From NCBI RefSeq assembly GCF_014174155.1, contig NZ_JABEQM010000005.1:186001-250000 (forward strand): 64,000 nucleotides of DNA, written 5' to 3'. Below are positions 9,829 through 19,700 of this stretch, piece by piece (position 1 is the stretch's first letter; each line of letters starts with the position of its first letter). The translations under genes were made by a program, and so were the position numbers. The stretch comes from Gluconacetobacter tumulisoli (lineage in GTDB: Bacteria > Pseudomonadota > Alphaproteobacteria > Acetobacterales > Acetobacteraceae). The notes below the pieces were generated by a model. It worked only from the letters and a program-made list of their open reading frames with translations, was not told the origin of the DNA and searched no databases.

Positions 9829-11061
9829 ATGTACGCTGGCGCAAAAGGCGAGTCCCCCGGAAGCCTGGTCGCCCGGCTCCGGGATGGCGCGTGGCCCACC
9901 CCCGATCGGGTGCATGCCTATTTCCGAATTTACGTTGCCGTCATGCTGGCCATCCTGATCGGATACGTGTTTTCCGTCGCCCTGGCCGCCCGTTCGGCCA
10001 CCCCTCCTGCCGGAGCGGATTTCGTCACCTTCTGGAGCGCAGCGCGCCAGGCCTGGGATGGACATCCGGCCGATGCCTACGTCCCGATGCTGCACGAAGC
10101 CACGACACGGCTGGCGTTCCGCACCGCCGCGTCATTCCGGCTTCCGTTTTTCTACCCGCCGCCCCTGCTGCTGCTTTGCCTGCCGTTGGCGGCACTCCCT
10201 TATCTGGCCGCTCTGGGCGCCTGGACAATCACGGGTCTCGTCGGCTGGATGGGCTGCCTGCGTGCGCTGTTCCATGACCGCCTTCCCATCCTGCCGGTGG
10301 CGCTTTCGCCCCTCGCGCTCCTGAACGCCCTCAACGGGCAGACGGGGTTCCTGACCGCGACCTGTTTCGCCGCGGGAACGGCGCTCCTGCGGCGCCGGCC
10401 GATGCTGGCGGGCATGTGCTTCGGGGCGCTGGTGATGAAGCCGCATCTCGCCCTGGCCGTTCCCGTGGTTTTCTGTGCTGCGTGCCGATGGCGGGCCATC
10501 GTTGGCGCCGCGGCGTCGATGGCGACCTTGTGCATGCTGTCCTGGGTCGCATTCGGGAATGCCATTTGGCGCAGCTTCCTGGACCATGCGCCGGCGGCCC
10601 GCACGGTCCTCACCCGGGGGATGCTGGACCCCGCCAGGATGTCCAGCATCTTCGGGGCGGCGCGCGTCATGCACCTGCCGCAGGACATGTCTTTCGCCGT
10701 TCAGGCCGCTGCCGCCGTTATCGTTCTGGGCTTCGCCTGGAAGATCGCCCGGCGCCGTCCGGGCGCCGAGGCGGAAGGGATGCTCATCATCGCCGCCGCG
10801 CCGCTCTGCACCCCTTATGTCGTGGATTACGACCTCGTCTGTCTCATGATCCCGATCATATGGCTTGCCGGTCGCGGCAATTGCACCGGATGGCTCCCGT
10901 GGGAGCGGACGATCCTGTGCATCGCCTATACGACCCCGCTGCTGTTCCGGACGATCGCGATCGATCTGCATGTCCCGATTGCCCCGATGGTAACCGTGCT
11001 TCTCTTTTTCGCCATCGGCCGACGCATTCTTTCCGACGACCCTCCCCGACGGCCCGCCTGA
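9829..11061 (+). CDS. DUF2029 / GT87-family membrane glycosyltransferase candidate
   Basis: About 410 residues, mostly transmembrane. After a short basic N-terminus and the first TM helix (VAVMLAILIGYVFSVALA) comes GADFVTFWSAARQAWDGHPADAYVP, the recognisable DUF2029/GT87 signature (Asp plus the 'FW.AA..A..G...AY' pattern). RLPFFYPPPLLLLCLPLA and LLNALNGQTGFLTA follow, both typical of this family of polyprenyl-phosphate-sugar-dependent glycosyltransferases. The open frame begins at 9319, but the first 170 codons look non-coding, so ATG 9829 is used; its ribosome site is weak. It stands alone, divergent from the cellulose operon; a role in exopolysaccharide or glycolipid mannosylation is possible but not shown. 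Confidence 0.75.
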   Translation: MYAGAKGESPGSLVARLRDGAWPTPDRVHAYFRIYVAVMLAILIGYVFSVALAARSATPPAGADFVTFWSAARQAWDGHPADAYVPMLHEATTRLAFRTAASFRLPFFYPPPLLLLCLPLAALPYLAALGAWTITGLVGWMGCLRALFHDRLPILPVALSPLALLNALNGQTGFLTATCFAAGTALLRRRPMLAGMCFGALVMKPHLALAVPVVFCAACRWRAIVGAAASMATLCMLSWVAFGNAIWRSFLDHAPAARTVLTRGMLDPARMSSIFGAARVMHLPQDMSFAVQAAAAVIVLGFAWKIARRRPGAEAEGMLIIAAAPLCTPYVVDYDLVCLMIPIIWLAGRGNCTGWLPWERTILCIAYTTPLLFRTIAIDLHVPIAPMVTVLLFFAIGRRILSDDPPRRPA

Positions 11062-11089
11062 CACGCCCCGACACCGGGAAGTTTTCAGA

Positions 11090-12400
11090 TCACCCGCGCA
11101 GGCGGGACAGGCGATCGGCCAGACGGCCCTGCATGACCTTCGCCGATACGCCCAGCGGCCAGGCGGCGTGGAACGGGATGGGGCGAAGGGGTCCCGGAGG
11201 CAGCAGGATATCCTCGGTCGTGGCGCCGAGCGCGCGGCGCGCGATCTCGCGGCCCAGCAGCGTCGCCATTGCGACGCCGCGCCCGTTATAACCCACGCAG
11301 GCCATGATGCCCGGCATCGGTTCGTGCCAGTGCGGGTAATGGTCCAGCGTCACCGCGATATGCCCGTTCCATCCATGCGTCCATTGCACGTCGCGCAGGA
11401 ACGGCCACAGCATCCGCGCGTGGCGTTGCAGGAACGGAAAGGCCTCCGGCCCGGATCGGGATGCAAGTGTCGAACGGCCGCCGATCAGCAGCCGCCCGGC
11501 ATCGTCGATCCGGTAATAGGTCGTGATCTCGCCGAGTTCGTACAGGACCTCGCGCGACGCCAGGATGCGCGCACGAATGTCCGGTGGCAGGGGGGCGGTG
11601 GCGACGATGGCGCTGGACAACGGCACCACGGTCCGGCGGAGGCGGTTCCACAGCCGGTCGGCATAGCCGTTGGTGGCGAAGATGACGCGGTCGGCCCGCA
11701 CCGCGCCGGCGCGGGTGCCGATGCGCCATTGTCCCTGCGCGCGGCGCAGCGACAGGGCGCGCGTTCCACCGAAGATCAGGGCGCCCTGCCCGATGGCGGC
11801 CTCGGCCATGCCGCGCGCCAGGCCCAGCGGATTGACCTGCCCGCCGCGCCGGTCCAGCAGGGCGGCCCGATAATGGGTCGTGCCGGTGCGTCCCGCGATC
11901 GCGTGGCCGTCCAGCCATTCGACGTCGCCGCCCCGCGCACGGCATTCGTCCGCCAACTGCCGCAGGGCCGGAATCTGGTCGTCGGCGGTTGCCCCGCGCA
12001 ATGTTCCGCCCCGGGCGGCGGCGCACGCGATGCCGTATCGCTCCACAAGGCCGAAGACCAGGTCGGGGGCGTTCCATGCCGCATGGGCCAGGCGCGCACC
12101 GCGTTCGGGGCCGAAATCGCGTTCGACCTCGGACGGCAGGGTCTTCAGGCCGGGATTGACCTGCCCGCCATTGCGGCCCGATGCGCCCCAGCCGGGGGCG
12201 TTGGCTTCCAGCACCGCAACGGCATGCCCGGCCTCGGCCAGGTGCAGCGCGGCCGACAGGGCGGTGAATCCGCCGCCGATCAGGGCGGTTCCGACGCGGA
12301 TCTCCCGGCTCAGGGGCGGGGTCGCGACGGCGGGCCGGGCGGTATCGGCATACAGGCTGGCCGGCAGGGGCTGACCTTCGGCCGGGGCGGCGTGGCTCAC
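11090..12400 (-). CDS. FAD-dependent oxidoreductase (DAO family, PuuB/OrdL-like)
   Basis: A 436-residue flavoprotein. A Rossmann dinucleotide-binding motif (LIGGGFTALSAALHLAEAGH) starts near residue 40 and is followed by VLEANAPGWGASGRNGGQVNPG, the FAD-contact block characteristic of gamma-glutamylputrescine oxidase-like DAO proteins. A conserved C-terminal block (CVGYNGRGVAMATLLGRE) ends the FAD site. The start is GTG 12400, overlapping the aldehyde dehydrogenase stop by 4 bases (GTGA), so translation is probably coupled. Together they suggest a two-step oxidation in which an amine is oxidised to an aldehyde that the partner converts to an acid, as in polyamine catabolism. The substrate is inferred from family and pairing only. 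Confidence 0.85.
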   Translation of the reverse strand: MSHAAPAEGQPLPASLYADTARPAVATPPLSREIRVGTALIGGGFTALSAALHLAEAGHAVAVLEANAPGWGASGRNGGQVNPGLKTLPSEVERDFGPERGARLAHAAWNAPDLVFGLVERYGIACAAARGGTLRGATADDQIPALRQLADECRARGGDVEWLDGHAIAGRTGTTHYRAALLDRRGGQVNPLGLARGMAEAAIGQGALIFGGTRALSLRRAQGQWRIGTRAGAVRADRVIFATNGYADRLWNRLRRTVVPLSSAIVATAPLPPDIRARILASREVLYELGEITTYYRIDDAGRLLIGGRSTLASRSGPEAFPFLQRHARMLWPFLRDVQWTHGWNGHIAVTLDHYPHWHEPMPGIMACVGYNGRGVAMATLLGREIARRALGATTEDILLPPGPLRPIPFHAAWPLGVSAKVMQGRLADRLSRLRG

Positions 12401-13833
12401 GCTTCCGGTCCGTATCCCAGGATGGCCTTGATTTCCAGAAAGTCAGTCAGGCCGTACTCGCCGCACTCGCGTCCGTTGCCCGATTGCTTGTAGCCGCCGA
12501 ACGGGGCGGCGACGGTCCAGGCGGCACCGTTGATGTTCACGTTGCCCGCCCGCAACCGCCGGGCCACCGCCCGGGCACGGGCCAGGTCGCCGGACTGCAC
12601 GTAGGCCGCCAGGCCATAGGGGGTGTCGTTGGCGATGACGATAGCGTCTTCCTCGTCGTCATAGGCGATGATCGACAGGACGGGCCCGAAGATTTCCTCG
12701 CGCGCGATGGTCATGGCCGGCGTCACGTCGCCGAAGATGGTCGGACGCACGTAATAACCGACCGGCAGCCCCTCGGGCCGCCCGGGACCACCGGCGACCA
12801 GGGTCGCGCCCTCGTCGAGGCCAGCCTGGATAAGGGCCTGGATCTTGGCGAACTGCACGTCGCTGACCACCGGTCCCAGACGGGTCTCCGGGGCATCCGG
12901 GGGGCCGACGACGAACGCGGCGGCGGCCTCGGCGGCGATGGCCATTGCCTCGGTCATCCGGGCGCGGGGGACCAGCATGCGGGTGGGAGCGTCGCAGGAC
13001 TGGCCCGAATTGCCGAAGCAGCCCGCCACCCCGCGCCGCACCGCGTCGGCGAAATCCGCGTCCGGCAGGATGATGTTCGGCGACTTGCCGCCCAGTTCCT
13101 GATGCACGCGCTTGACGGTGTCGGCGGCCAGGCGCGCGACGATGGTGCCGGCGCGGGTCGAACCGGTGAAGGATACCATCTCGATATCCTTATGGCGTGC
13201 GATGGCCTCGCCCACGCCTGGCCCATCGCCGTTCACCAGGTTGTAGACTCCGGGGGGCACCCCGGCCTCGTCCATGATTTCGGTGAAGACCAGGCCGCTC
13301 AACGGCGCGATCTCGCTGGGTTTCAGCACCATGGTGCATCCGGCCGCCAGCGCCGGGCCGACCTTGCAGGCGATCTGGTTCATCGGCCAGTTCCAGGGCG
13401 TGATCAGCCCGACCACGCCCACCGGCTCGCGGGTGATCAGCATGTCGTCCACCCGCTGGTCGAACGTAAAGTCGCGCAGGGCACGAACCATCTGTTCCAG
13501 GTGCGCCATGCCGGCCCAGGCCTGCGCATCGCGGGCGAAAGGCAGCGGCGCCCCCATTTCCTGCGAGATCGCGGCGGCCATGTCGTCCATGCGGCGACGA
13601 TAGATTGTCAGGATCTGTTCCATCAGTTCGATCCGTTCCGCCCGGGTCGAAACCGACCAGGTCCCGAACGCCCGGCGCGCGGCGGCCACGGCCAGGTCGA
13701 CATCCGCGGCGCTGCCCAGCGCAATGGTGGCGCAGGGGGCCTCGGTCGCCGGATTGATGACGTCGACCGTCCGGGGAACGATCGGATCGACCCATTTTCC
13801 GTCGATATACATCTGCAAGGCATGGGCCATCAT
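12397..13833 (-). CDS. NAD(P)-dependent aldehyde dehydrogenase
   Basis: A 478-residue ALDH-superfamily enzyme. The family motifs are all present: ITPWNWPMNQIACKVGPALAAG near residue 145, the glycine motif FTGSTRAGT near 225, the catalytic Glu in ELGGKSPNI near 250 and the catalytic Cys in FGNSGQSCDAPTR near 284. EEIFGPVLSI and the C-terminal block FGGYKQSGNGRECGEYGL follow. Length is standard. Start ATG 13833 has GGAG 5 nt upstream. First gene of a two-gene operon with the FAD oxidoreductase, overlapping it by 4 bases. It probably clears the aldehyde made by that partner; substrate specificity cannot be read. Confidence 0.92.
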   Translation of the reverse strand: MMAHALQMYIDGKWVDPIVPRTVDVINPATEAPCATIALGSAADVDLAVAAARRAFGTWSVSTRAERIELMEQILTIYRRRMDDMAAAISQEMGAPLPFARDAQAWAGMAHLEQMVRALRDFTFDQRVDDMLITREPVGVVGLITPWNWPMNQIACKVGPALAAGCTMVLKPSEIAPLSGLVFTEIMDEAGVPPGVYNLVNGDGPGVGEAIARHKDIEMVSFTGSTRAGTIVARLAADTVKRVHQELGGKSPNIILPDADFADAVRRGVAGCFGNSGQSCDAPTRMLVPRARMTEAMAIAAEAAAAFVVGPPDAPETRLGPVVSDVQFAKIQALIQAGLDEGATLVAGGPGRPEGLPVGYYVRPTIFGDVTPAMTIAREEIFGPVLSIIAYDDEEDAIVIANDTPYGLAAYVQSGDLARARAVARRLRAGNVNINGAAWTVAAPFGGYKQSGNGRECGEYGLTDFLEIKAILGYGPEA

Positions 13834-13913
13834 GGGTCTCCGGTCAGGCGGGGCCTCCCGTCACAAGGTCGCGGGGCGACAGCAGGCTCCCGGGGTAGGT
13901 ATGCGCCAGGCCG

Positions 13914-14951
13914 TCAGGCCTGGGACTGGCTCTGCGCGGGCGGAGGGGCGGGGGGCGGCTCCATGGGCGGCCAGAAGGCCTGGGCGATCTCGCCCTGGAC
14001 ATGCTGCAATTCGCGCTGCATCCAGTCGAGGAATTCATGCAGGCCGCGCAGGATGATGTCCTTGATCGTCTGCTCCGCCAGGGTGGCGCGCAGTTCCTCG
14101 ATCCGTTCGGCCGCCGCATAGCCATGCTTCAGCCCGTAATCCGTACGCAGGTGCCCCACCGCCCAGTGCAGCTGCCGCAGGCAGGTGGAAAGCGACCGGG
14201 GGAAGCCGTCGTTCTTCAGCAGGAAACCCGCGACGGTCCCCGGCGTCATCTCGCCCGACACGACGCGGCGGAACGCGTGATAGGCGGCGGCCGAGCGAAG
14301 GACGGCGGTCCACTGGCCGATATCGACCTCCGACCCCACGCCCGCGACGCTGGGCAGCAGCGTGTGGTATTTGATGTCAATCAGCCGCGTGATCTGGTCG
14401 CCCCGTTCCAGGTTCCGCCCGATGATGTAGAACAGCCAGGCCTGATCGCGATAGAACGTGCCTTCGGTAATGCCGTGATGGGTCTGGCATTCCTGCTTCA
14501 GCCGGGTGCACAGCGCGGACAGGTTCGACGATCGGATGTCCGTGGTGCCCAGCCCCCGGACGGTATTGGTGAAGATGTTGAGCTGCGTCCACATCTCGGT
14601 CGAAATCAGGGGGCGCAGGGCACGCGCGTTTTCCCGCGCCGCATGGGCAATCGAGGCGATGGAATTGGGATTTTCGCGGTCCGTGACATAGAAACCGACC
14701 ACGTTCTCCTCGGTTGCCACCGCGTGCCGTCCGAAGAACCGCTCTTCATCTGCATTGATCTGGATGATCGATTCCCAGCCGTTCACGGTGCTGCCCGACC
14801 GGACGAACGTCTCGGTCACGTCGATCAGGCGGGCGAGGTTCTCGATCCGCTCCATGTATCGCGCCAGCCAGATCGTGCATTCGGCATAGCGCGACAGCAG
14901 GTTGGGCATGGTCCCGCCCGCGGGCGGGGCATCGACGATGATCGGGTTCAT
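13914..14951 (-). CDS. Alpha-E domain protein (DUF403)
   Basis: 345 residues, nearly all helical. MPNLLSRYAECTIWLARYMERIENLARLIDVT at the N-terminus matches the alpha-E domain start (the '.L.R.AE...WLGRY.ER.E..AR.' pattern). The C-terminus ends in a proline-rich tail. These proteins are almost always encoded next to circularly permuted ATP-grasp and transglutaminase genes; the biochemical role is unknown. The start is ATG 14951, overlapping the ATP-grasp stop by 4 bases (ATGA), rather than the 57-codon upstream extension of the open frame, which lies inside the ATP-grasp gene. Confidence 0.88.
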   Translation of the reverse strand: MNPIIVDAPPAGGTMPNLLSRYAECTIWLARYMERIENLARLIDVTETFVRSGSTVNGWESIIQINADEERFFGRHAVATEENVVGFYVTDRENPNSIASIAHAARENARALRPLISTEMWTQLNIFTNTVRGLGTTDIRSSNLSALCTRLKQECQTHHGITEGTFYRDQAWLFYIIGRNLERGDQITRLIDIKYHTLLPSVAGVGSEVDIGQWTAVLRSAAAYHAFRRVVSGEMTPGTVAGFLLKNDGFPRSLSTCLRQLHWAVGHLRTDYGLKHGYAAAERIEELRATLAEQTIKDIILRGLHEFLDWMQRELQHVQGEIAQAFWPPMEPPPAPPPAQSQSQA

Positions 14952-16420
14952 GACGCCAGCACCCACGTATCCTTCGACCCCCCGCCCTGCGAGGAATTGA
15001 CCACCAGCGACCCCTTGCGCAGGGCCACGCGCGACAGCCCGCCCGGCAGCACCCAGGTGGACCGGCCCGTCACCGCGAACGGCCGCAGATCCACATGCCG
15101 GCCCTCGACCCCTGCCTCGCACAGGGTGGGGCAGACCGACAGGCTGATGACCGGCTGGCTGATGTAATTGGCCGGATCCGCCAGCAGCTTGACGCGAAAA
15201 TCGTCCAGTTCGGTCTGGGTCGCGTGCGGGCCGATGATCAGGCCATATCCGCCGGATTCGCCGACCGGCTTGACCACCAGCTTGTCCAGGTTGGCCAGGG
15301 TGTAGGCCAGGCCCTCGTCCTCGGCGCAGATATGGGTGTCGACATTCGACAGGATCGGTTCTTCCGACAGGTAATAGCGGATGATGCGCGGCATGTAGGC
15401 ATAGACCGCCTTGTCGTCGGCGACGCCGGTGCCGATCGCGTTGGCGATGGTCACGTTGCCGCGACGGTAGGCGTCCACCAGCCCGGGCACGCCCAGCATG
15501 CTGTCGCGATTGAAAACCTGGGGATCGAGGAAATCGTCATTCAGGCGGCGATAGATCGAATGGACCGGGCGCAGGCCGGCGACCGTGCGCATGTAGACGC
15601 GGCCGCCCTCCACCACCAGGTCGCGTCCTTCGACCAGCGGCACGCCCATTTCCCGGGCCAGGAACACATGCTCGAAATAGGCCGAATTATAGATGCCGGG
15701 CGACAGCAGCACGACCTGCGGGTCGATGACCCCCGGGGGGGCGACCTCGGCCAGGGCCTGCTGCAGGCGCATGCCGTACTCGTCGACCGGCATGAGGTCG
15801 AGCCCCGCAGCCAGGTCCGGCATGACGCGCAGCATCATGTGCCGGTTCTCGATCACGTACGACACGCCCGACGGCGTGCGCGCATTGTCCTCCAGGACCA
15901 GGAACCGGCCATCGCCATCGCGCACGATGTCGGTGCCGTTGATGTGGACGTAGACGCCGCCGGGAACGTTCAGGCCCTCCATTTCCGACCGGTAGTTGGG
16001 GTTGCCCAGCACCAGTTCGGCCGGGATGATCCCGTCCTTCAGGATCCGCTTCTCGTGGTAGATGTCCCACAGGAAATGGTTGATCGCGGTGACCCGCTGC
16101 CGCACCCCGCGTTCCACATGGTCCCATTCGGCGGCGGTCAGGACATGCGGGATCAGGTCGAAGGGCAGGATGCGGTCGATCGCGTCGCGATCGGTATAGA
16201 CGGTGAAGGTGATGCCCAGGTTGTAAAGCTCGGCTTCCGCCGCACTGGCCCGCTGGCGCAGTTCCGGCAGGTCGAAGCGCAACAGGCGCTCGCGCACCAG
16301 CGACAGGCTGTCGGGCGGGATATCCTTGCGGTTCATCAGTTCGCAGAAGAAATCCGGCGTGTCGTAGGTCACGAACAAGCCGGCCCGCCGGGCCGCATCC
16401 CGATCTGTCAGGTCACTCAT
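14948..16420 (-). CDS. Circularly permuted type 2 ATP-grasp protein (DUF404/DUF407)
   Basis: 490 residues. It shows the features of the circularly permuted ATP-grasp family: FTVYTDRDAIDRILPFDLIPH, RVTAINHFLWDIYHEKRIL, LVLGNPNYRSEM, GVYVHINGTDIVRDGDG and FLVLEDNARTPSGVSYVIENR, then LVVKPVGESGGYGLIIG, the nucleotide-binding Lys/Gly loop. ATP-grasp enzymes join a carboxylate to an amine or thiol, which suggests a peptide-ligase role, but no substrate is known for this branch. First gene of a two-gene minus-strand operon with the alpha-E protein, divergent from the large transglutaminase gene 286 bp away. Confidence 0.9.
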   Translation of the reverse strand: MSDLTDRDAARRAGLFVTYDTPDFFCELMNRKDIPPDSLSLVRERLLRFDLPELRQRASAAEAELYNLGITFTVYTDRDAIDRILPFDLIPHVLTAAEWDHVERGVRQRVTAINHFLWDIYHEKRILKDGIIPAELVLGNPNYRSEMEGLNVPGGVYVHINGTDIVRDGDGRFLVLEDNARTPSGVSYVIENRHMMLRVMPDLAAGLDLMPVDEYGMRLQQALAEVAPPGVIDPQVVLLSPGIYNSAYFEHVFLAREMGVPLVEGRDLVVEGGRVYMRTVAGLRPVHSIYRRLNDDFLDPQVFNRDSMLGVPGLVDAYRRGNVTIANAIGTGVADDKAVYAYMPRIIRYYLSEEPILSNVDTHICAEDEGLAYTLANLDKLVVKPVGESGGYGLIIGPHATQTELDDFRVKLLADPANYISQPVISLSVCPTLCEAGVEGRHVDLRPFAVTGRSTWVLPGGLSRVALRKGSLVVNSSQGGGSKDTWVLAS

Positions 16421-16706
16421 GGTCCTATGTCCCCCGTCCGGAACGGGGGATCAGGCGCGAAGGAGTCATGTCCACCCACCTGCTGGTCCGTTAATTCCGT
16501 TACAGCCAAGCAAGAAATCGCCCGCTCGCCAAGGCCCAATCCGACGGCGGATCATGTTGCCGCCCACATGCCGTTCCGTGGCGCGGCCGCCGGCGTCGTC
16601 AGGCCTGAAATTTCACGATATCCGATTTTCTCGGGCACCCCCTGTTCGTCCGTATGTCAGGTGGGTTAGCGTTCTGCGGGCGGAACACTCACCTTAAGGT
16701 CGATGC

Positions 16707-19700
16707 ATGACCCTGCACGTCGCGCTGACACATAGCACACGGTATCGTTACGATCGTCCGGTGACCCTCGGTCCACAGACGGTCCGGCTGCGGCCCGCGC
16801 CCCACGCCCGTACCCCGATCGTGTCCTACGCGCTGCGGATCGAGCCGAAGCCGCATTTCATCAACTGGATGCAGGACCCGTCGGGCAATTACCAGGCGCG
16901 AATCGTCTTTCCCGAGCCGGTGACGCATTTCGACGTCACGGTGGATCTGGTGGCCGACATGGCCACGATCAACCCGTTCGACTTCTTTCTGGAACCCGAG
17001 GCCGAGCAATGGCCGTTCGCCTACGATCCGGTCCTGGCCGGGGAGCTGGCGCCCTACCGCACGTGCGAGGCACCGGGCCCGCTGCTGCAGGGGCTGCTGG
17101 ACGGGATCGACCGCACGCCACGCCATACGGTGGACATGCTGGTCGCGCTGAACCAGCAGATCCAGGCGCGCATCGCCTATGTCGTGCGGATGGAGCCCGG
17201 CGTCTGGACGCCCGAGGAAACGCTGGAAAGCGGCACCGGCTCGTGCCGCGACAGCGCCTGGCTGCTGGTGCAGATCCTGCGGCACCTGGGCTTCGCGGCG
17301 CGGTTCGTGTCGGGCTACCTGATCCAGCTGGTCGCGGACCAGAAGCCGCTGACCGGTCCCGAAGGCCCGACCGAGGATTTCACCGACCTGCATGCCTGGG
17401 CCGAGGTCTACCTGCCCGGCGCCGGCTGGGTCGGGCTGGACGCGACGTCGGGCCTGCTGACCGGCGAGGGCCATATTCCGCTGGCCGCGACGCCGGAACC
17501 CGCCTCGGCCGCCGCGATTTCCGGCCTGATCGGAAAATGCGAGACCGAATTCGAGTTCGCCATGTCCGTCATCCGGGTCCTGGAAACGCCCCGGACCACC
17601 CGGCCCTACAGCGACGCGCAATGGCGGGCGATCCTGGACGCCGGACGGACGGTGGACGCCAGTCTGGACGCCGGCAACGTGGACCTGACGATGGGGGGCG
17701 AGCCCACCTTCATCGCCGCCGACGACATGGATGCGGCGGAATGGAACACCGACGCGCTGGGCCCGACCAAGCGCGCCTATGCCGGGCGGCTGCTGCGGCG
17801 GCTGATGCCGCTGTGGACCAAGGGGGCGGCCATCCAGCACGTGCTGGGCAAGCACTACCCGGGCGAGCAGCTGCCGCGCTGGGCGCTGCTGTGCCACTGG
17901 CGCCGGGATGGCGAACCGATCTGGACCGATCCGTCGCTTCTCGCGTCCGACGACGATTCGGATACCGCGACCGAGGCCGACGCCGCCGTGTTCTGCCGTG
18001 CGCTGGCCACCCGGTTGCAGGTCGATCCCGGGCTGGTCAATCCAGCCTATGAAGACATCCATTATTACCTGTGGCGCGAGCATCGCCTGCCCGCGAACGC
18101 GATCGTCGAGGACGCGAAGCTGCGCGACCCGCTGGAGCGCGAGCGCCTGGCCCGGGTCTATGGCCACGGCCTGAATGTGCCCGTCGGCAGCGTGCTGCCG
18201 CTGCGCGTGGTGGAACGCGATGGCGTGCGGCGATGGCAATCCGGCCGCTGGTTCTTCCGCGGCGATTTGATGTTCCTGGTGCCGGGCGACGCGCCGGTCG
18301 GCTTCCGCCTGCCCCTGCAAAGCCTGCTCTGGGCCGACGAGGCCAGCATCGACCATGATATGGAGCGCGACCCCTTCGCGCCCCGCCTGCCGCTGCCGCC
18401 CCATCCGGGGCTGGCCCGCCGCACGGGCGCCACGGGGACGGTCGCACCCGAATGGACCAGCCAGGGCGTGCCGTCCGGCGCGGTGCCGGGCGACGCGGCT
18501 GCGGGTGGCGCATCGGGCGGCGAGGTGCCGGCCCTGTCCGACCTGCCGGCATTGCCGCCCTATCCCGGCGGGGGCACCGGGCGAATGTCGCTGGACCAGG
18601 CGATGCGCGACCATCTGGTCGCCGTCGGCCAGGAGGATCCGGAATTGGTCCGCACCGCCCTGGCGGTGGAGGCGCGGGACGGCATCCTGCATGTGTTCTT
18701 CCCGCCGCTGTACGCCGTCGAGGACTGGCTGGACCTGTGCGCCGCGGTCGAGGATACGGCCCGGGCGGCCGGCCGCAAGGTGGTGCTGGAAGGATACCAG
18801 CCGCCGCGCGACCCCCGCCTGCTGAATTTCTCGATCACGCCGGACCCGGGGGTGATCGAGGTCAACGTCCATCCGGCCGCCAGCTGGGACGAGCACGTCA
18901 CCCGCAGCGAGCAGTTGTACGACCAGGCGCGGCACGTCGGCCTGATCGCCGAAAAATTCATGCTGGATGGCCGACATGTCGGCACCGGCGGCGGCAACCA
19001 CGTGGTGATGGGCGCCGCCCGCCCCACCGATAGCCCGTTCCTGCGCCGGCCGGACCTGCTGAAGTCGCTGGTGGGATTCTGGCATAACCATCCGTCGCTG
19101 TCCTACCTGTTCAGCGGGCTGTTCATCGGCCCCTCCTCGCAGCATCCCCGCGTCGACGAGGCCCGCGACGACAGCGTCGCGGAACTGGAAATCGCCTTTT
19201 CCCAGGTCCATCCGGACCAGCCCACGCCGCCCTGGCTGACCGACCGCCTGTTCCGCAACATCCTGGCGGACATGACGGGCAATACGCACCGCACGGAATT
19301 CTGCATCGACAAGCTCTATGCGCCCGAAAGCAGCACGGGACGGCTGGGCCTGGTGGAATATCGCGCGTTCGAGATGCCGCCCCATCACCAGATGGCGGCG
19401 GCGCAGATGCTGCTGATGCGGGCCGCGGTGGCGGCGTTCTGGAAGCAGCCCTATGAACGGCGGCTGGTACGCTGGGGTACGCGCCTGCATGACGATTTCA
19501 TGCTGCACCATTACGTCCGGCAGGATTTCGACGATGCATTGGCCGAACTGCGTGCGCTGGGCGCGCCGCTGGATCCCGACTGGTTCGCGCCGCACATGGA
19601 TTTCCGTTTTCCCGAAATCGGATCGGTGTCCGTGCTGGGCATGACACTGGACCTGCGCCATGCGCTGGAACCGTGGAATACCCTGGCCGAGGAGCCGGGA